Source: Methanoregulaceae archaeon | GTDB lineage: Archaea > Halobacteriota > Methanomicrobia > Methanomicrobiales > Methanospirillaceae | Length of the DNA: 64,000 nt | Direction of reading: 5' to 3' | Assembly (NCBI GenBank): GCA_015660885.1 | Contig: JACTUB010000005.1 | Location: 62,001-126,000, forward strand | Part shown: piece by piece, positions 8,522-17,889 of the stretch | Layout: each line of letters opens with the position of its first letter | Numbering within the stretch: position 1 is the first letter of the stretch | Program-made: the position numbers and the translations under genes | The notes under the pieces: generated by a model | Seen by the model: only the letters and a program-made list of their open reading frames with translations | Database searches by the model: none | What the model was told of the DNA's origin: nothing

Positions 8522-9814
8522 GTGTTGTTCCACTACGCGCTGGTTGACGACCTCATTTCAAAAGAGGAATTCGAACGACGCGTAGAAACGAAGATCGAAG
8601 AATGCGGGGATCTTGTTGATGAGCCGACTGCTGCCATGCTCGTAATCGGTGAACTTGGCCGCCAGCACGTGAAGATACGGGATCTGGGCGGAAAATCCAG
8701 CCTCTTTTCCTTTTTCGGGAAAGTTATCGACAAGACAGAGCCAAAGGAATTTGACCGGAAAGACGGGGAGAAAGGCTGGGTCGCCACCCTGCTCCTGGCA
8801 GACGAGACCGGAACCACACGGGTTGTGCTGTGGGATGAGAAGGCAGGGGCAGCAGCGGATATTGCCGCCGGGGATGTACTGGAGGTCATCGGGCGCCACC
8901 CGGGTAAGAGCATATCAGAGATCTACGCACTCGCCCTGCGCAAAGCCAGCTGTGAGATCACCTGTTCCCTTCCCGCGAACGGCGTAGCTGGAGAGAGCCT
9001 GTCAGCAGAACCGGTGGATCTTGATGCGATGCTGATTGCACGCGAAGAGCCCCGGATCTTCAGTCGCAGGGACGGTACGACCGGTGAGATGATGGAAATT
9101 GTTATCGGGGATGCCCGTGGCACTTCCCGGGGGGTAGTATGGGTGCCGGGCCTGTTTGCAGATATCCTCCCGGGTACTTCTGTCCATATCAGCGGTGCAA
9201 AACCGGATAAACGCGGCACAGGGAGAGCATACAGCCTCGATGAGAAGAGCTCAGTTACAGTCACCGATCAGGTGATCACCGTGCCGTTCAACTCCTTATG
9301 TTCCGTTGGTGAAGAAGGGATCTATTCAATAAAGGGAGAGGTGAGCGAGGTAAAAGAACCACGATCGTTCACGAGCCGGAACGGCTCTGGATCCTGGGTG
9401 AGAAATATTGTGGTAAGTGATGGGAAAGATGAGCTGAAAGTTGTACTTTGGGGCGAAAAAGCACTTATCCCTGTCAATCCCGGTGACCAGATCGAGGTCT
9501 ACCATGCGACAGCAAAACCCGGGCGTTTTGGGGGAATTGAGCTGGGTGCCGGAAGAGGGAGTTCATTTTGTGTTCCCCGGGGAGAGTCAAAACCCATCGT
9601 TTTTGAAGGAACGATTATTGCCGGACCGGGGTGCACCTTTATTGATAATGGCACCGAACGATATCTTATAGACGGGGAATTCCCGCATGGGGCTGAGATG
9701 CAGGTGACCGGCATCCTTTCAGGCAGCCGGATTATACCAGATCACGTTCAGCCGGTTGAACTCAAACCGGAAACCCTGCTGCTGGAGATCCAGGGGTTTA
9801 TGAAAGAGCTTTAA
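8522..9814 (+). CDS. rpa: Replication protein A (single-stranded DNA-binding, multi-OB)
   Basis: A 430-residue protein with several tandem OB-fold units (roughly residues 45-150, 155-245, 255-345 and a weaker C-terminal one), each carrying the WVA/WVRNIVVSDG...VVLW strands typical of archaeal RPA. It binds single-stranded DNA in replication, repair and recombination. The frame is open from 8450, but the GTG at 8522 follows a strong GAGGAGG ribosome binding site and gives the usual N-terminus FHYALVDDLIS. It follows lysA by 16 bases and lies before radA, its recombination partner. No zinc finger is seen. Confidence 0.88.
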   Translation: MLFHYALVDDLISKEEFERRVETKIEECGDLVDEPTAAMLVIGELGRQHVKIRDLGGKSSLFSFFGKVIDKTEPKEFDRKDGEKGWVATLLLADETGTTRVVLWDEKAGAAADIAAGDVLEVIGRHPGKSISEIYALALRKASCEITCSLPANGVAGESLSAEPVDLDAMLIAREEPRIFSRRDGTTGEMMEIVIGDARGTSRGVVWVPGLFADILPGTSVHISGAKPDKRGTGRAYSLDEKSSVTVTDQVITVPFNSLCSVGEEGIYSIKGEVSEVKEPRSFTSRNGSGSWVRNIVVSDGKDELKVVLWGEKALIPVNPGDQIEVYHATAKPGRFGGIELGAGRGSSFCVPRGESKPIVFEGTIIAGPGCTFIDNGTERYLIDGEFPHGAEMQVTGILSGSRIIPDHVQPVELKPETLLLEIQGFMKEL

Positions 9815-9902
9815 TACACAAGTCACACTTTCACCCCGCGCAGTCCGAGAGCATATAAGTCCAAGTTTAACATCTTGATGTGCCATAGGAGATGTGCAAG
9901 AG

Positions 9903-10877
9903 ATGGCCCAAGGACCTTTAGAGATCGAAGATTTACCGGGCGTAGGCCCGAGCACCGCAGATAAACTCCGAGAAGCGGGGTACCTCTCTGTGGAGAGTAT
10001 TGCAACCGCATCACCGGCAGAACTTTCCGAAATTTCGGAGATCTCCGAGTCAACGGCAAAAAAGATCATTAAAGCTGCACGCGAAGCGGCGGATATTGGC
10101 GGGTTTAAGACAGGGAAAGACATTTTCGAACAGCGAAAGGATGTCAGGAAACTGTCATTCCGCGTTCCCGAACTTGATGCCCTGCTGGGAGGCGGTCTGG
10201 AGACCCAGGCCATCACCGAGATGTATGGTGAGTTCGGTTCCGGTAAGAGCCAGATCGTCCACCAGATGGCGGTTAACGTGCAGCTTCCCGAAGATCAGGG
10301 GGGACTCAACGGCAGTGCCATCTATATCGACACCGAGAATACCTTCCGTCCTGAGCGAATTGAGCAGATGGTGCATGGACTCGGAATAGATAATGCGGAC
10401 CCGCAGGAATTCCTGAACAACATCCATATCGCACGGGCACATACGTCAGATCATCAGATGCTTCTTGTGGATAATTCACGGGATCTTGCTGCAGAACTGA
10501 AAGACAGCGAGCGCCCGGTCAAGCTCTTTATCATTGATTCCCTCACCGCCCACTTCAGGGCTGAATACGCCGGGCGGGGAACACTTGCAGCACGCCAGCA
10601 GAAACTGAACCGTCACATGCACGAGCTCTTCAAACTCATTGATGAGCATAATGCCGTTGCGCTGGTGACAAACCAGGTTATGTCCAACCCGGCAGTCTTT
10701 TTCGGTGATCCGACAAAACCCATCGGTGGCAACATTGTCGGGCACACGGCGACCTTCCGGCTCTACCTGCGCAAGAGTAAAGGCGGTAAACGTATTGCAC
10801 GCCTCGTTGACAGTCCCAATCTTCCCGAAGGTGAAGCACCGTTCATGGTAGAAGAAGCAGGTCTCAAATCGTGCTGA
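9903..10877 (+). CDS. radA: DNA repair and recombination protein RadA
   Basis: A 324-residue archaeal RecA/Rad51 recombinase. N-terminal helix-hairpin-helix ([16 protein letters not shown]), Walker A GEFGSGKS, Walker B LFIIDSL, the [10 protein letters not shown] segment and VTNQVMSNP are all present, and there is no intein. It forms filaments on single-stranded DNA and performs strand exchange. The ATG at 9903 follows an AGGAG site and gives the standard length; a GTG nine bases upstream would sit too close to that site. The preceding gene encodes RPA, a functional partner. Confidence 0.97.
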   Translation: MAQGPLEIEDLPGVGPSTADKLREAGYLSVESIATASPAELSEISEISESTAKKIIKAAREAADIGGFKTGKDIFEQRKDVRKLSFRVPELDALLGGGLETQAITEMYGEFGSGKSQIVHQMAVNVQLPEDQGGLNGSAIYIDTENTFRPERIEQMVHGLGIDNADPQEFLNNIHIARAHTSDHQMLLVDNSRDLAAELKDSERPVKLFIIDSLTAHFRAEYAGRGTLAARQQKLNRHMHELFKLIDEHNAVALVTNQVMSNPAVFFGDPTKPIGGNIVGHTATFRLYLRKSKGGKRIARLVDSPNLPEGEAPFMVEEAGLKSC

Positions 10878-11569
10878 AAGCACTCCTTACTGATATTGAC
10901 GGGACGATCACCGATCCATCCCGCAGATTAAACACCGGTGCGATCGAAATGATGAGATCACTCGTCGATCAGGGAGTGGAAGTAGTACTTGCAAGCGGGA
11001 ATACTGCCTGTTTCATGGACGCCCTTTGCAGGACGATAGGAACAAAAGGGACATTCATTGCTGAGAATGGGGGAGTGTTCAGGGTTGGATTTCCCGGTAC
11101 CCTCCACATCAAAGGAGATCAGAATATATGCAAAAAAGCGCTGGAAGCCGTTCAGGCGTTTTACCGGGATCAGGGAAAAGAGATCGTGCTCCTCAGCCCC
11201 ACATACCGTTTTACTGATCTTGCATTTGCCCGCACAGTTCCTGCCGATGAAGTTGAGAAAATACTCAGAGATCATAAGGTAAAGGTGATCGATACCGGAT
11301 ATGCAATTCACCTGCAGGCACCAGGCATCGACAAAGGAACTGCACTGGAAGCACTTGCACAGGAAATGGGCTTGCTGCCATCGGATTTCCTTGCTATTGG
11401 AGACTCAGTTAATGATATCCCGATGCTCAGGAAGGCGGGCATCGGAGTGACCGTGGCAAATGCCCATCCCGATACAAAGGCAGTGGCCGAATTTATTGCA
11501 AAAAAAGAATATGGAAATGGGTTTGTTGAAGCGATTGCTCAGTATTTTTCCTATTTCCGGGCAAGATAG
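10871..11569 (+). CDS. Phosphoglycolate phosphatase, archaeal HAD (Cof) type
   Basis: A 232-residue HAD phosphatase. Motif I is DIDGTITD with catalytic aspartates at residues 8 and 10; motif IV is [12 protein letters not shown]; the small C2 cap lies between. This size and the sequence [10 protein letters not shown] fit archaeal phosphoglycolate phosphatase. It starts with GTG inside the radA stop region (7-base overlap). Other sugar-phosphate substrates are possible. The 3' end overlaps the opposing PRC-barrel gene by 19 bases. Confidence 0.85.
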   Translation: MLKALLTDIDGTITDPSRRLNTGAIEMMRSLVDQGVEVVLASGNTACFMDALCRTIGTKGTFIAENGGVFRVGFPGTLHIKGDQNICKKALEAVQAFYRDQGKEIVLLSPTYRFTDLAFARTVPADEVEKILRDHKVKVIDTGYAIHLQAPGIDKGTALEALAQEMGLLPSDFLAIGDSVNDIPMLRKAGIGVTVANAHPDTKAVAEFIAKKEYGNGFVEAIAQYFSYFRAR

Positions 11570-11805
11570 CGGTCAACTACAATATAGTCTTTGATATCCT
11601 TTACTGATTCAAACGGGATTACCAGAAGTTTGTCGTCTTCCATGGTATATCCATCAGTGACAAAGGTCTGATCGGGATGGACAATCATTGCCTGAACCTG
11701 ACCGGAATCAAAATCCACTCTGATATTTTTCAGAGTTCCAATAAGCTTCCCATCATTGCTCATGATCTTTTTTCTTGAAAGGCTGCGGGCAAATACACGA
11801 GTCAT
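11551..11805 (-). CDS. PRC-barrel domain protein
   Basis: An 84-residue protein that is a single PRC-barrel: SLSRKKIMSNDGKLIGTLKNIRVD, then VIPFESVKDIKDYIVV. Stand-alone archaeal PRC-barrels are widespread and have been linked to cell division (CdpB-type), though members differ and this one is not assigned. A TATA box at about 11822-11835 puts the transcript start at the ATG, so the mRNA is probably leaderless. The start codon lies inside a perfect inverted repeat (see separate entry). Confidence 0.85.
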   Translation of the reverse strand: MTRVFARSLSRKKIMSNDGKLIGTLKNIRVDFDSGQVQAMIVHPDQTFVTDGYTMEDDKLLVIPFESVKDIKDYIVVDRYLARK

Positions 11806-11823
11806 AAAAAAATTATGACTCGT
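11797..11823 (-). promoter_or_regulatory. Perfect inverted repeat at start of PRC-barrel gene
   Basis: Ten-base arms ACGAGTCATA and TATGACTCGT separated by AAAAAAT. The PRC-barrel ATG is inside the left arm and the TATA box (TTTATAC on the minus strand) abuts the right arm. Position at the transcription start suggests a repressor operator; a hairpin in the mRNA hiding the start codon is the other reading. Confidence 0.55.
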
Positions 11824-11892
11824 ATAAATATTTAAAGTGTTCTAAAATGGCGCGGAAAAAAGCGTTTTTCTCATATAATTAATCCATTCAGG

Positions 11893-12102
11893 TTATTTGA
11901 AGATTTCAGCCGCTATACGGATGTCCGATCCACGCAGCGTTTTCCTTCCTGCGTGGTCTGACATCTTTTTTGCTTCCCTTATGACAAATGCACCATATTC
12001 TTCCATTAACACCGTCAGAGTTTCCGTGGCGTCGGAACTTATCCGGCCGGCACCGGCGTTCTTCATGATACGTTCAACTGCTGCCCGTGATAGTTCTGTC
12101 AT
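11893..12102 (-). CDS. Archaeal histone
   Basis: A 69-residue histone-fold protein like HMf: ELSRAAVERIMKNAGAGRIS, a central helix, and HAGRKTLRGSDIRIA at the C-terminus. It wraps DNA into nucleosome-like particles. The ATG at 12102 gives the exact usual length; an upstream TTG at 12111 would add three residues. An AGAGG ribosome binding site precedes it. It shares direction with the adjacent PRC-barrel and CBS genes. Confidence 0.97.
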   Translation of the reverse strand: MTELSRAAVERIMKNAGAGRISSDATETLTVLMEEYGAFVIREAKKMSDHAGRKTLRGSDIRIAAEIFK

Positions 12103-12156
12103 GATACTCAATCCTCTCGTAGGTAATTCAGCTCAAAAAAGTTACCGATATTGAAT

Positions 12157-13035
12157 TCATAAAGAGGGAAATACCTTGATAATATCTGACTGGGTAAGAA
12201 TCCCTACGGGTTTTCCGTTATCGACAACGATCAGTCGCCCTATCTCCAGTTCCTTGAACCTGCGGATCACCTCAAAGAGTTTGGTGTCCGATGGCACTTC
12301 GACAACATCCATGGTCATTATTGAAGATACTTTTGTTGTCAAGGGCAGCTCTTTTTCAACCGCTTTTGCGATATCACTCATAGTGATGATCCCGGTGAGT
12401 TTCCCGTTGTCAATAATAGGGGCTCCGTGAATGTGATCCTTATTGAAAAGAACAAGCGCAGCATGAAGGGTATCTGTACTTTTCAGTGTCTTGAGCGGGC
12501 TGCTCATGTATGCTTTTATCGATTTTTTGGGAAGTGAGATCATCTCCGAGGTTGCTATGAGAAGCAGTTGCTTTGATTCGTCCTTCCCGAACACCTCCCC
12601 GCGAAGCAGGAGTTTGTTGACAGGTGTGGGACCGATCGTGATCTGGTCCCCGATCTCAAAGAGTCTGGCGCTTCCGAAAAGTTTTATCACTGCATGGCAG
12701 ATATCCGGGTGACAAAGTGTTGTAAAATCGATTTCCTGAACTTTGGCTCCGGAAATAATTTCCCCGTCCCTGCTGATCCTGACATCATAATCGCCTTCAG
12801 AAACGTTCAGGTTGAGCTCGTTATAGGCAAGTGCGGTGGGAATGTAGCCCCCTTTTGGGCCGGGGACTCCATCAACGAGTCCGATTGCCTTGAGGGCCTG
12901 CATCTGGTTGCGTACAGTTCCCGGGTTCCGCTGGATCATGTCGGCGATATCCTCGCCTTTGATGGAGTGGGAGTGCTGGTGATAAAGGGTAATAAGGGTG
13001 ATAAGGATATCTTTCTGGATCAGCGACAGGTCCAT
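12157..13035 (-). CDS. Winged-helix (HrcA-like DNA-binding) protein with two CBS domains
   Basis: A 292-residue putative transcription regulator. Residues 5-70 form a winged helix (GEDIADMIQRNPGTVRNQM, then PGPKGGYIPT); a middle region follows (about 75-165); the C-terminus carries two CBS repeats (about 170-230 with HGAPIIDNGKLTGIITMSDI, and 235-290 with RLIVVDNGKPVGILTQSDI). CBS pairs bind adenine nucleotides, so DNA binding may respond to energy state. It is divergent from the NOG1-type GTPase gene, and the two promoters share about 47 bases. Confidence 0.88.
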   Translation of the reverse strand: MDLSLIQKDILITLITLYHQHSHSIKGEDIADMIQRNPGTVRNQMQALKAIGLVDGVPGPKGGYIPTALAYNELNLNVSEGDYDVRISRDGEIISGAKVQEIDFTTLCHPDICHAVIKLFGSARLFEIGDQITIGPTPVNKLLLRGEVFGKDESKQLLLIATSEMISLPKKSIKAYMSSPLKTLKSTDTLHAALVLFNKDHIHGAPIIDNGKLTGIITMSDIAKAVEKELPLTTKVSSIMTMDVVEVPSDTKLFEVIRRFKELEIGRLIVVDNGKPVGILTQSDIIKVFPSL

Positions 13036-13082
13036 AACGATAATCCGTATAACTCTCCATTATATAAATAGGTTGGAGATTT

Positions 13083-14054
13083 GTGGAATTCGAACATATA
13101 CCTACAGTGCCTACAGCAGATGAAATCCTGGACCGGAGCTTCCGCCGTGCGGCAAAGAAAATGAAAGAAAAGACCAATAAAGATCGCGCCAATGAAGAGT
13201 TTGTGAGAGCGGTAGGCGCGGCGGTCCATGACCGGCTGGTCTACATCATCCGCGGATTCCCTGAATTTGATCAAATCCCGCGTTTTTACCGGGAAATGGC
13301 TGATATCCTCTTTGGTATGGATCGGATAAAACAATCGCTGGGGGCTGTGGGATGGGCGGCAAAACACACAAAGATGGTGGGGAATCAGCTTGCTGTCCAG
13401 TCCAGGAAATCAGATGATACAACGGCCGTGCGCAAAAGAACGGTTGCACGGCTCGCCTCCATGGTGCACCAGATAGACAAGGACCTGCGGTTCTTAAACG
13501 ATGTCAGGAATGTCCTGAGGAAACTTCCCCATGTTGACGACGCATGCACGATAGTCATCGCGGGATACCCCAATGTCGGCAAATCTTCATTCATCCGGCA
13601 GGTCTCTTCTGCAGCTCCCGAAATTGCATCTTACCCGTTCACAACAAAAGGCATCATAGTAGGGCACCGGAAACTGGGACGGGAAAGGATCCAGTTTGTC
13701 GATACGCCAGGTATTCTCGATCGCCCGGCAGAACAGCGGAATGCGATTGAGAAACAGGCACTTTCGGCTATGATGAACGTCGCTGATATCATACTCTTCA
13801 TTCTTGACCCGTCAGAGCATTGCGGGTACCCGATGGAGGTCCAGCTCAACCTGCTCGATGAAGTGAAAGGAATGATCGATGTGCCGCTTGTTGTTGCAGC
13901 AAATAAATCCGATCTCCGGATCGCAGAGGGTTATCTCTCCATGTCAACAGAGAAGGGAGAAGGGGTTAAAGACGTCCTTGCTGCACTGCTTTCCCATAAA
14001 CCCGCAGTTACGAAAAACCGATTAGTCCCCAGCCCACAAGGAAACCCAGTATAG
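13083..14054 (+). CDS. NOG1-type GTPase
   Basis: A 323-residue GTPase of the Obg/NOG1 group. An N-terminal helical domain (residues 1-155) is followed by G1 GYPNVGKS, the switch region YPFTTKG, G3 DTPG and G4 NKSD. NOG1 proteins act in large ribosomal subunit maturation. The GTG start lies nine bases after GGAG; a TATATAAATA promoter element is at about 13060. The C-terminal 15 codons run into the opposing presenilin-like gene (47-base overlap), and this tail is not conserved-looking. Confidence 0.92.
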   Translation: MEFEHIPTVPTADEILDRSFRRAAKKMKEKTNKDRANEEFVRAVGAAVHDRLVYIIRGFPEFDQIPRFYREMADILFGMDRIKQSLGAVGWAAKHTKMVGNQLAVQSRKSDDTTAVRKRTVARLASMVHQIDKDLRFLNDVRNVLRKLPHVDDACTIVIAGYPNVGKSSFIRQVSSAAPEIASYPFTTKGIIVGHRKLGRERIQFVDTPGILDRPAEQRNAIEKQALSAMMNVADIILFILDPSEHCGYPMEVQLNLLDEVKGMIDVPLVVAANKSDLRIAEGYLSMSTEKGEGVKDVLAALLSHKPAVTKNRLVPSPQGNPV

Positions 14055-14901
14055 TGCAGCCGTTCAATGGCGGCAGACCCGCCTGAGGTTTTCCTGATGC
14101 AACATAGGAAAGCAGGATGCCTAGTCCGGCAAGGGAACCAAGTATTGCTCCAAGTGACGGGAGATTGATAATTCCCCCGAGTCGCCAGCCTTTTAAAAAG
14201 ACATTCGCGGAGACTACCAGTATGGAAGGCATAATCAGATCCCCCATGCCGATGATGAATGCTGCCCGTTCCCCGCCTTCCTCCAGTTTCCCGATCCCGT
14301 CACGGATAAAGGAATAGCCACGCCGCTTGGGTATAACAAAAAGGATCGGAGTTTTTAAGTCGATCACCCCTTCGGCAAGCGTGATCATGTGTTTTGTCTT
14401 ATAGACAGAGATCGCATCGTACACTGCGAGGAGAATAAGGAGGATCACGACAGGAAGGATATCAAGCGAGACACCGAATATCGATGCTACTCCGGCACCA
14501 ATCAGGATACCAAGACTGTCAATAACATACCATTCCGGGAATTTGTACAGGAGAACCATAGCCATTATCGAGAGGATAAGGATGACGATTGTTGCCAGAT
14601 CGGTATTTCCCAGCACTGCGGGAGCGAGTGCAGCAAAAATATAAACGAAGGTGAGGAAGATTGAGACCCCGATTACTGCAGACATTACCTTTTTTAAATC
14701 GAATTTGATCAGCAGCAGCAGGAACCCGGTAAAGACCAGCAGGATCGCAATAAAAATAAACGGGTTTGCGACAGAGGTTGGATCCTCAAATGCGGTGATC
14801 CCTGCAGCCTGTACAGGGAGGGAGAGCAGGATTGACCCGACTTCCACCGTAAGGAGCAGGAGTGGCATCACCATGAAGGGGATTATGCGTTTTATATCCA
14901 T
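14008..14901 (-). CDS. Presenilin-like intramembrane aspartyl protease (PSH)
   Basis: A 297-residue protein with about nine membrane helices. Catalytic aspartates are Y161-D162 (YDAISVY) and G218-x-G-D221 (GMGDLIMPS); near the end GLPPLN corresponds to the PAL-type motif. Length and spacing closely follow the Methanoculleus marisnigri homologue whose crystal structure has been used as a model of presenilin. It should cleave membrane proteins within the bilayer; natural substrates are unknown. It is convergent and overlapping with the NOG1-type gene. Confidence 0.9.
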   Translation of the reverse strand: MDIKRIIPFMVMPLLLLTVEVGSILLSLPVQAAGITAFEDPTSVANPFIFIAILLVFTGFLLLLIKFDLKKVMSAVIGVSIFLTFVYIFAALAPAVLGNTDLATIVILILSIMAMVLLYKFPEWYVIDSLGILIGAGVASIFGVSLDILPVVILLILLAVYDAISVYKTKHMITLAEGVIDLKTPILFVIPKRRGYSFIRDGIGKLEEGGERAAFIIGMGDLIMPSILVVSANVFLKGWRLGGIINLPSLGAILGSLAGLGILLSYVASGKPQAGLPPLNGCTILGFLVGWGLIGFS

Positions 14902-14958
14902 GATGCGTCTCTTGGTTATGTAGTTAGATTAATTACTGTGCTCTCATTATCTAAAAGC

Positions 14959-15273
14959 ATGGACATTCGTGAGTATTTATTCGATATCCTGCTTACCATT
15001 GTTATGATCGTCTCTACGCTCGTCCTTATCAACCGGTTCTGGCAGGATCTTACCATCGCGATTGCTGCAGGTCTTATGATGCTGTCGCTGGGCGGACTGT
15101 TCCTCTCGCTCCAGGTTAAGATGCGTTACCTGGAAAGAAGTATCGTCATCCGCGAACGTATATTACGCAACAATCTTGAAGATGTCTCCTCCCGCATGGC
15201 GGATAAATACGATATGGCAATTGCCCATCTCGATGAGCTTGTCGGGGAATATTCCAAGCGCATGTACCGCTGA
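14959..15273 (+). CDS. Small two-helix membrane protein with C-terminal helix
   Basis: A 104-residue protein with two membrane helices (about residues 8-27 and 33-50) and a charged helical C-terminus (RSIVIRERILRNNLEDV). No family is recognised. The ATG at 14959 has no ribosome binding site and lies about 25 bases after GATTAATTACT, suggesting a leaderless message; a GTG at 14938 is an alternative start. It precedes the FEN1 gene by 23 bases and may be co-transcribed with it. Confidence 0.6.
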   Translation: MDIREYLFDILLTIVMIVSTLVLINRFWQDLTIAIAAGLMMLSLGGLFLSLQVKMRYLERSIVIRERILRNNLEDVSSRMADKYDMAIAHLDELVGEYSKRMYR

Positions 15274-15296
15274 TATTTTTTTGTACGTGAATAATC

Positions 15297-16298
15297 ATGG
15301 GTGTCGCATTACGGGATATTCTTGCGGATTACAAGAAACCGGTGACATGGGATTCGCTGCCGGGTATCGCGGCAGTCGATGCAAACAATGCCCTCTACCA
15401 GTTCCTGACTATTATCCGGCAACCTGATGGCACACCCCTTATGGACAGGCAGGGACGGGTCACCTCACACCTGTCCGGTATCCTCTTCCGGGTCTCGAAC
15501 TTTATGGAGAAGGGGATAAAACCGGTCTTTGTCTTTGACGGGAAACCTGCTGCTCTCAAGCAGGAGACGGTTAACGGGCGCAGGAAGATCCGGGACGAGG
15601 CCGGTGAGAAATGGAAAGAAGCGATTGAACGGGGCGATGAGGCTGAGGCTTACAAACAGGCCCGGTCGTCTTCCAGGGTCGATACTACCATCATCGATAC
15701 GTCAAAGGAACTTCTCCGGCTCATGGGCCTCCCGACAATCCAGGCGCCGGGGGAGGGGGAAGCCCAGGCTGCATACATGGTGGGAAAAGGGGAGGCACGG
15801 TACGTGGTGTCACAGGACTACGATACTCTTCTCTTCGGCGCCCCTGATCTTGTCCGGAACCTTACGGTCAGCGGCAAGCGGAAGATCAGGGGACGGCAGA
15901 TCACCGTCAACCCTGAACGTCTCATACTTGCAGACGTGCTCGACGGGCTTAAACTGACCCGCGAACAGCTGATCGAGATCGGTATCCTTGTCGGTACGGA
16001 TTTCAACCCGGGCGTTGAGGGAATCGGGGCAAAGACCGGGCTTAAGATCGTGCAGCGCGGGGAATTTGCGGCAAAGGTCCATGAGAAACTTCCGGATTTT
16101 GACCCTTCACCGGTTATGGACCTCTTCCTGCACCCCGAAGTGACCGATGAGTATACCCTCGCATGGGGCCATCCCGATATCACCGGCATCAGGAAGATGC
16201 TCTGCGGAGAATACGATTTTTCTGAAGAAAGGGTGGAGAAAGCCATGGAGAATTTCTGTGAAAAGGCCGGGCAGAAGACACTGGAAAGCTGGTTCTAG
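15297..16298 (+). CDS. fen: Flap endonuclease 1
   Basis: A 333-residue structure-specific nuclease that removes 5' flaps in Okazaki fragment maturation. Seen are the N-region with [23 protein letters not shown], the I-region [12 protein letters not shown] and [10 protein letters not shown] with metal-binding acids, and the helix-hairpin-helix segment [14 protein letters not shown]. The last residues, QKTLESWF (326-333), form a PIP box for binding PCNA. Length is standard for the archaeal family. Confidence 0.97.
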   Translation: MGVALRDILADYKKPVTWDSLPGIAAVDANNALYQFLTIIRQPDGTPLMDRQGRVTSHLSGILFRVSNFMEKGIKPVFVFDGKPAALKQETVNGRRKIRDEAGEKWKEAIERGDEAEAYKQARSSSRVDTTIIDTSKELLRLMGLPTIQAPGEGEAQAAYMVGKGEARYVVSQDYDTLLFGAPDLVRNLTVSGKRKIRGRQITVNPERLILADVLDGLKLTREQLIEIGILVGTDFNPGVEGIGAKTGLKIVQRGEFAAKVHEKLPDFDPSPVMDLFLHPEVTDEYTLAWGHPDITGIRKMLCGEYDFSEERVEKAMENFCEKAGQKTLESWF

Positions 16299-16544
16299 GA
16301 ATTCCCCGGGCACCACCAGCGGGGTTGCTATTTCGTATATTTTTTCCGCCGGGAACCGGTACAACCAGGGCTGATCACTATCAATCGCGAGGAATTCAAA
16401 GGGGCGGATACAGAGTTCCTCCTTCCGCAGAACCAACTTCGGCGAACCATGATTGCGAGCCTGTGTCTGCAGGGGAGATACCCCCCATCAGGGTGGAACA
16501 ATGAGTTGGGAAATTCTCATGTCCGATGAACAGGTGGCGTTCTT

Positions 16545-17531
16545 TTATTTCCGTGAACTTTTTACAGCAAACAGCATCGCAAACAGAACACCGGCAACCA
16601 CGGTTGAAGGAAGGAATCCGGCTGCCCGTGTCCCGTTACCATCAAACATACCGGCCGGGACCAGCACGACGTTTACGGCCGTTGTCTGATCAGCAGTTAT
16701 CAGTACCGGCAGAATCTGCGTGACAAATCCGTCTTTTGTCACGTTGAGCGTGTGGTTGCCCTGCGGGAGATTCGGGAGCGTTGCCGGCGAAATGCCGGCA
16801 GCCAGACCATCGAGCGTAAGCTGGGCGCCGGCCGGCGTTGTGTTGACAAAAAGCGAGCCGGTCAGCATGACGAGGGTCGCGTTGACCTCAGACACGCTCC
16901 CGGCCTGCACGGTAACCGGCGTTGACAACCTCGCGTATCCGAAATGGGAGAAGGTTACGTTGTAGGTACCGGGGTCGAGGCCGCTGACATTCAGCGGAGT
17001 CCTTCCCTTATACACGTTGTTGACAACAACAGACGTCCCATCCGGGATTGAACTGAGGTCCATCGAGCCTGCCTGTACCTGCCCGGAAGACTGGCCGGGC
17101 CCCCCGCTGGTCCCGGCAGTGATGAAGGGTTCCGAAAGGATAACGGAGATGGTGCGGTAATCGACCGCGGAGAGGCGGGAGACGTCAGCCGGGCCGTCAG
17201 CGACCCAGACGGTATAGCTGCCGGCATCGAGACCCAGCGCGCCGGTATTCCACTGGTAGACCCAATGACCGTCCCCGTCTACATCTACCTGGGTTGCCCC
17301 GCCCTGGTCCGCGAGGCGGTTGATGTTGTCGAGCGCTACGCCATTTGGCGGGAGGTTTGGTCCGGTCAGGAAGAGATAGACGGTGTTGCCGGTATACGAA
17401 TATCCCGACAGCGTCACGACACTTCCCCTGTAGGCCTGCGTCTGCCCCGCTGCAACGGCCCCGGAAAAGAGAACCAGGAGAACGATAAGCACGACCGCCC
17501 CGCGGGTTGTGGTTCGAACGATTTTTGGCAT
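16545..17531 (-). CDS. Secreted DUF3821/PEGA-domain surface protein
   Basis: A 328-residue membrane-anchored surface protein. An N-terminal signal segment (TRGAVVLIVLLVLFSG), a DUF3821-like domain (about 35-150; VYLFLTGPNLPP, WVYQWNT), then two PEGA repeats (about 175-235 and 240-300, DGTSVVVNNVYKGRTPL and PAGAQLTLDG) and a C-terminal hydrophobic anchor ending KSSRK. The frame is open to 17720, but the ATG at 17531 follows GAGG and directly precedes the signal peptide. A related gene begins at 63812. It probably faces outside the cell; the ligand is unknown. Confidence 0.8.
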   Translation of the reverse strand: MPKIVRTTTRGAVVLIVLLVLFSGAVAAGQTQAYRGSVVTLSGYSYTGNTVYLFLTGPNLPPNGVALDNINRLADQGGATQVDVDGDGHWVYQWNTGALGLDAGSYTVWVADGPADVSRLSAVDYRTISVILSEPFITAGTSGGPGQSSGQVQAGSMDLSSIPDGTSVVVNNVYKGRTPLNVSGLDPGTYNVTFSHFGYARLSTPVTVQAGSVSEVNATLVMLTGSLFVNTTPAGAQLTLDGLAAGISPATLPNLPQGNHTLNVTKDGFVTQILPVLITADQTTAVNVVLVPAGMFDGNGTRAAGFLPSTVVAGVLFAMLFAVKSSRK

Positions 17532-17889
17532 TATTTCCTCGCAGTCTTCCGTACCCGCCCGGTATTTCCGGGGGGTATCCGGGTTATGGATAAGTACGGA
17601 AAGTTCTCGAGTCCGATGATATAATCCTGCCGCTGTTGGGGGTGATGCAGTCTTGAGATAAAGGATCAACGCAGGATTATTGTTCACTGGATTTTCATAT
17701 CCTTTATTGGCTGCAGCCAATAATGCAAATCCATAGTATTATCTGAAAAAGTATTTTCCGCCATTCCCGCCATCAGAGTCAAAGGCATATACTCCACCCA
17801 GCCCTCCTCAGCCTAACTGTGGCGTAAAATGGCATTGTGTTTATTGAAATGACACATGCCCGCGGATCATTCGCATGAATATCAAATGT
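17532..17889. other. Intergenic region
   Basis: Upstream of the PEGA gene and downstream of the lipoprotein gene, both on the minus strand. Nothing coding or structured is recognised beyond a likely promoter for the PEGA gene. Confidence 0.4.
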
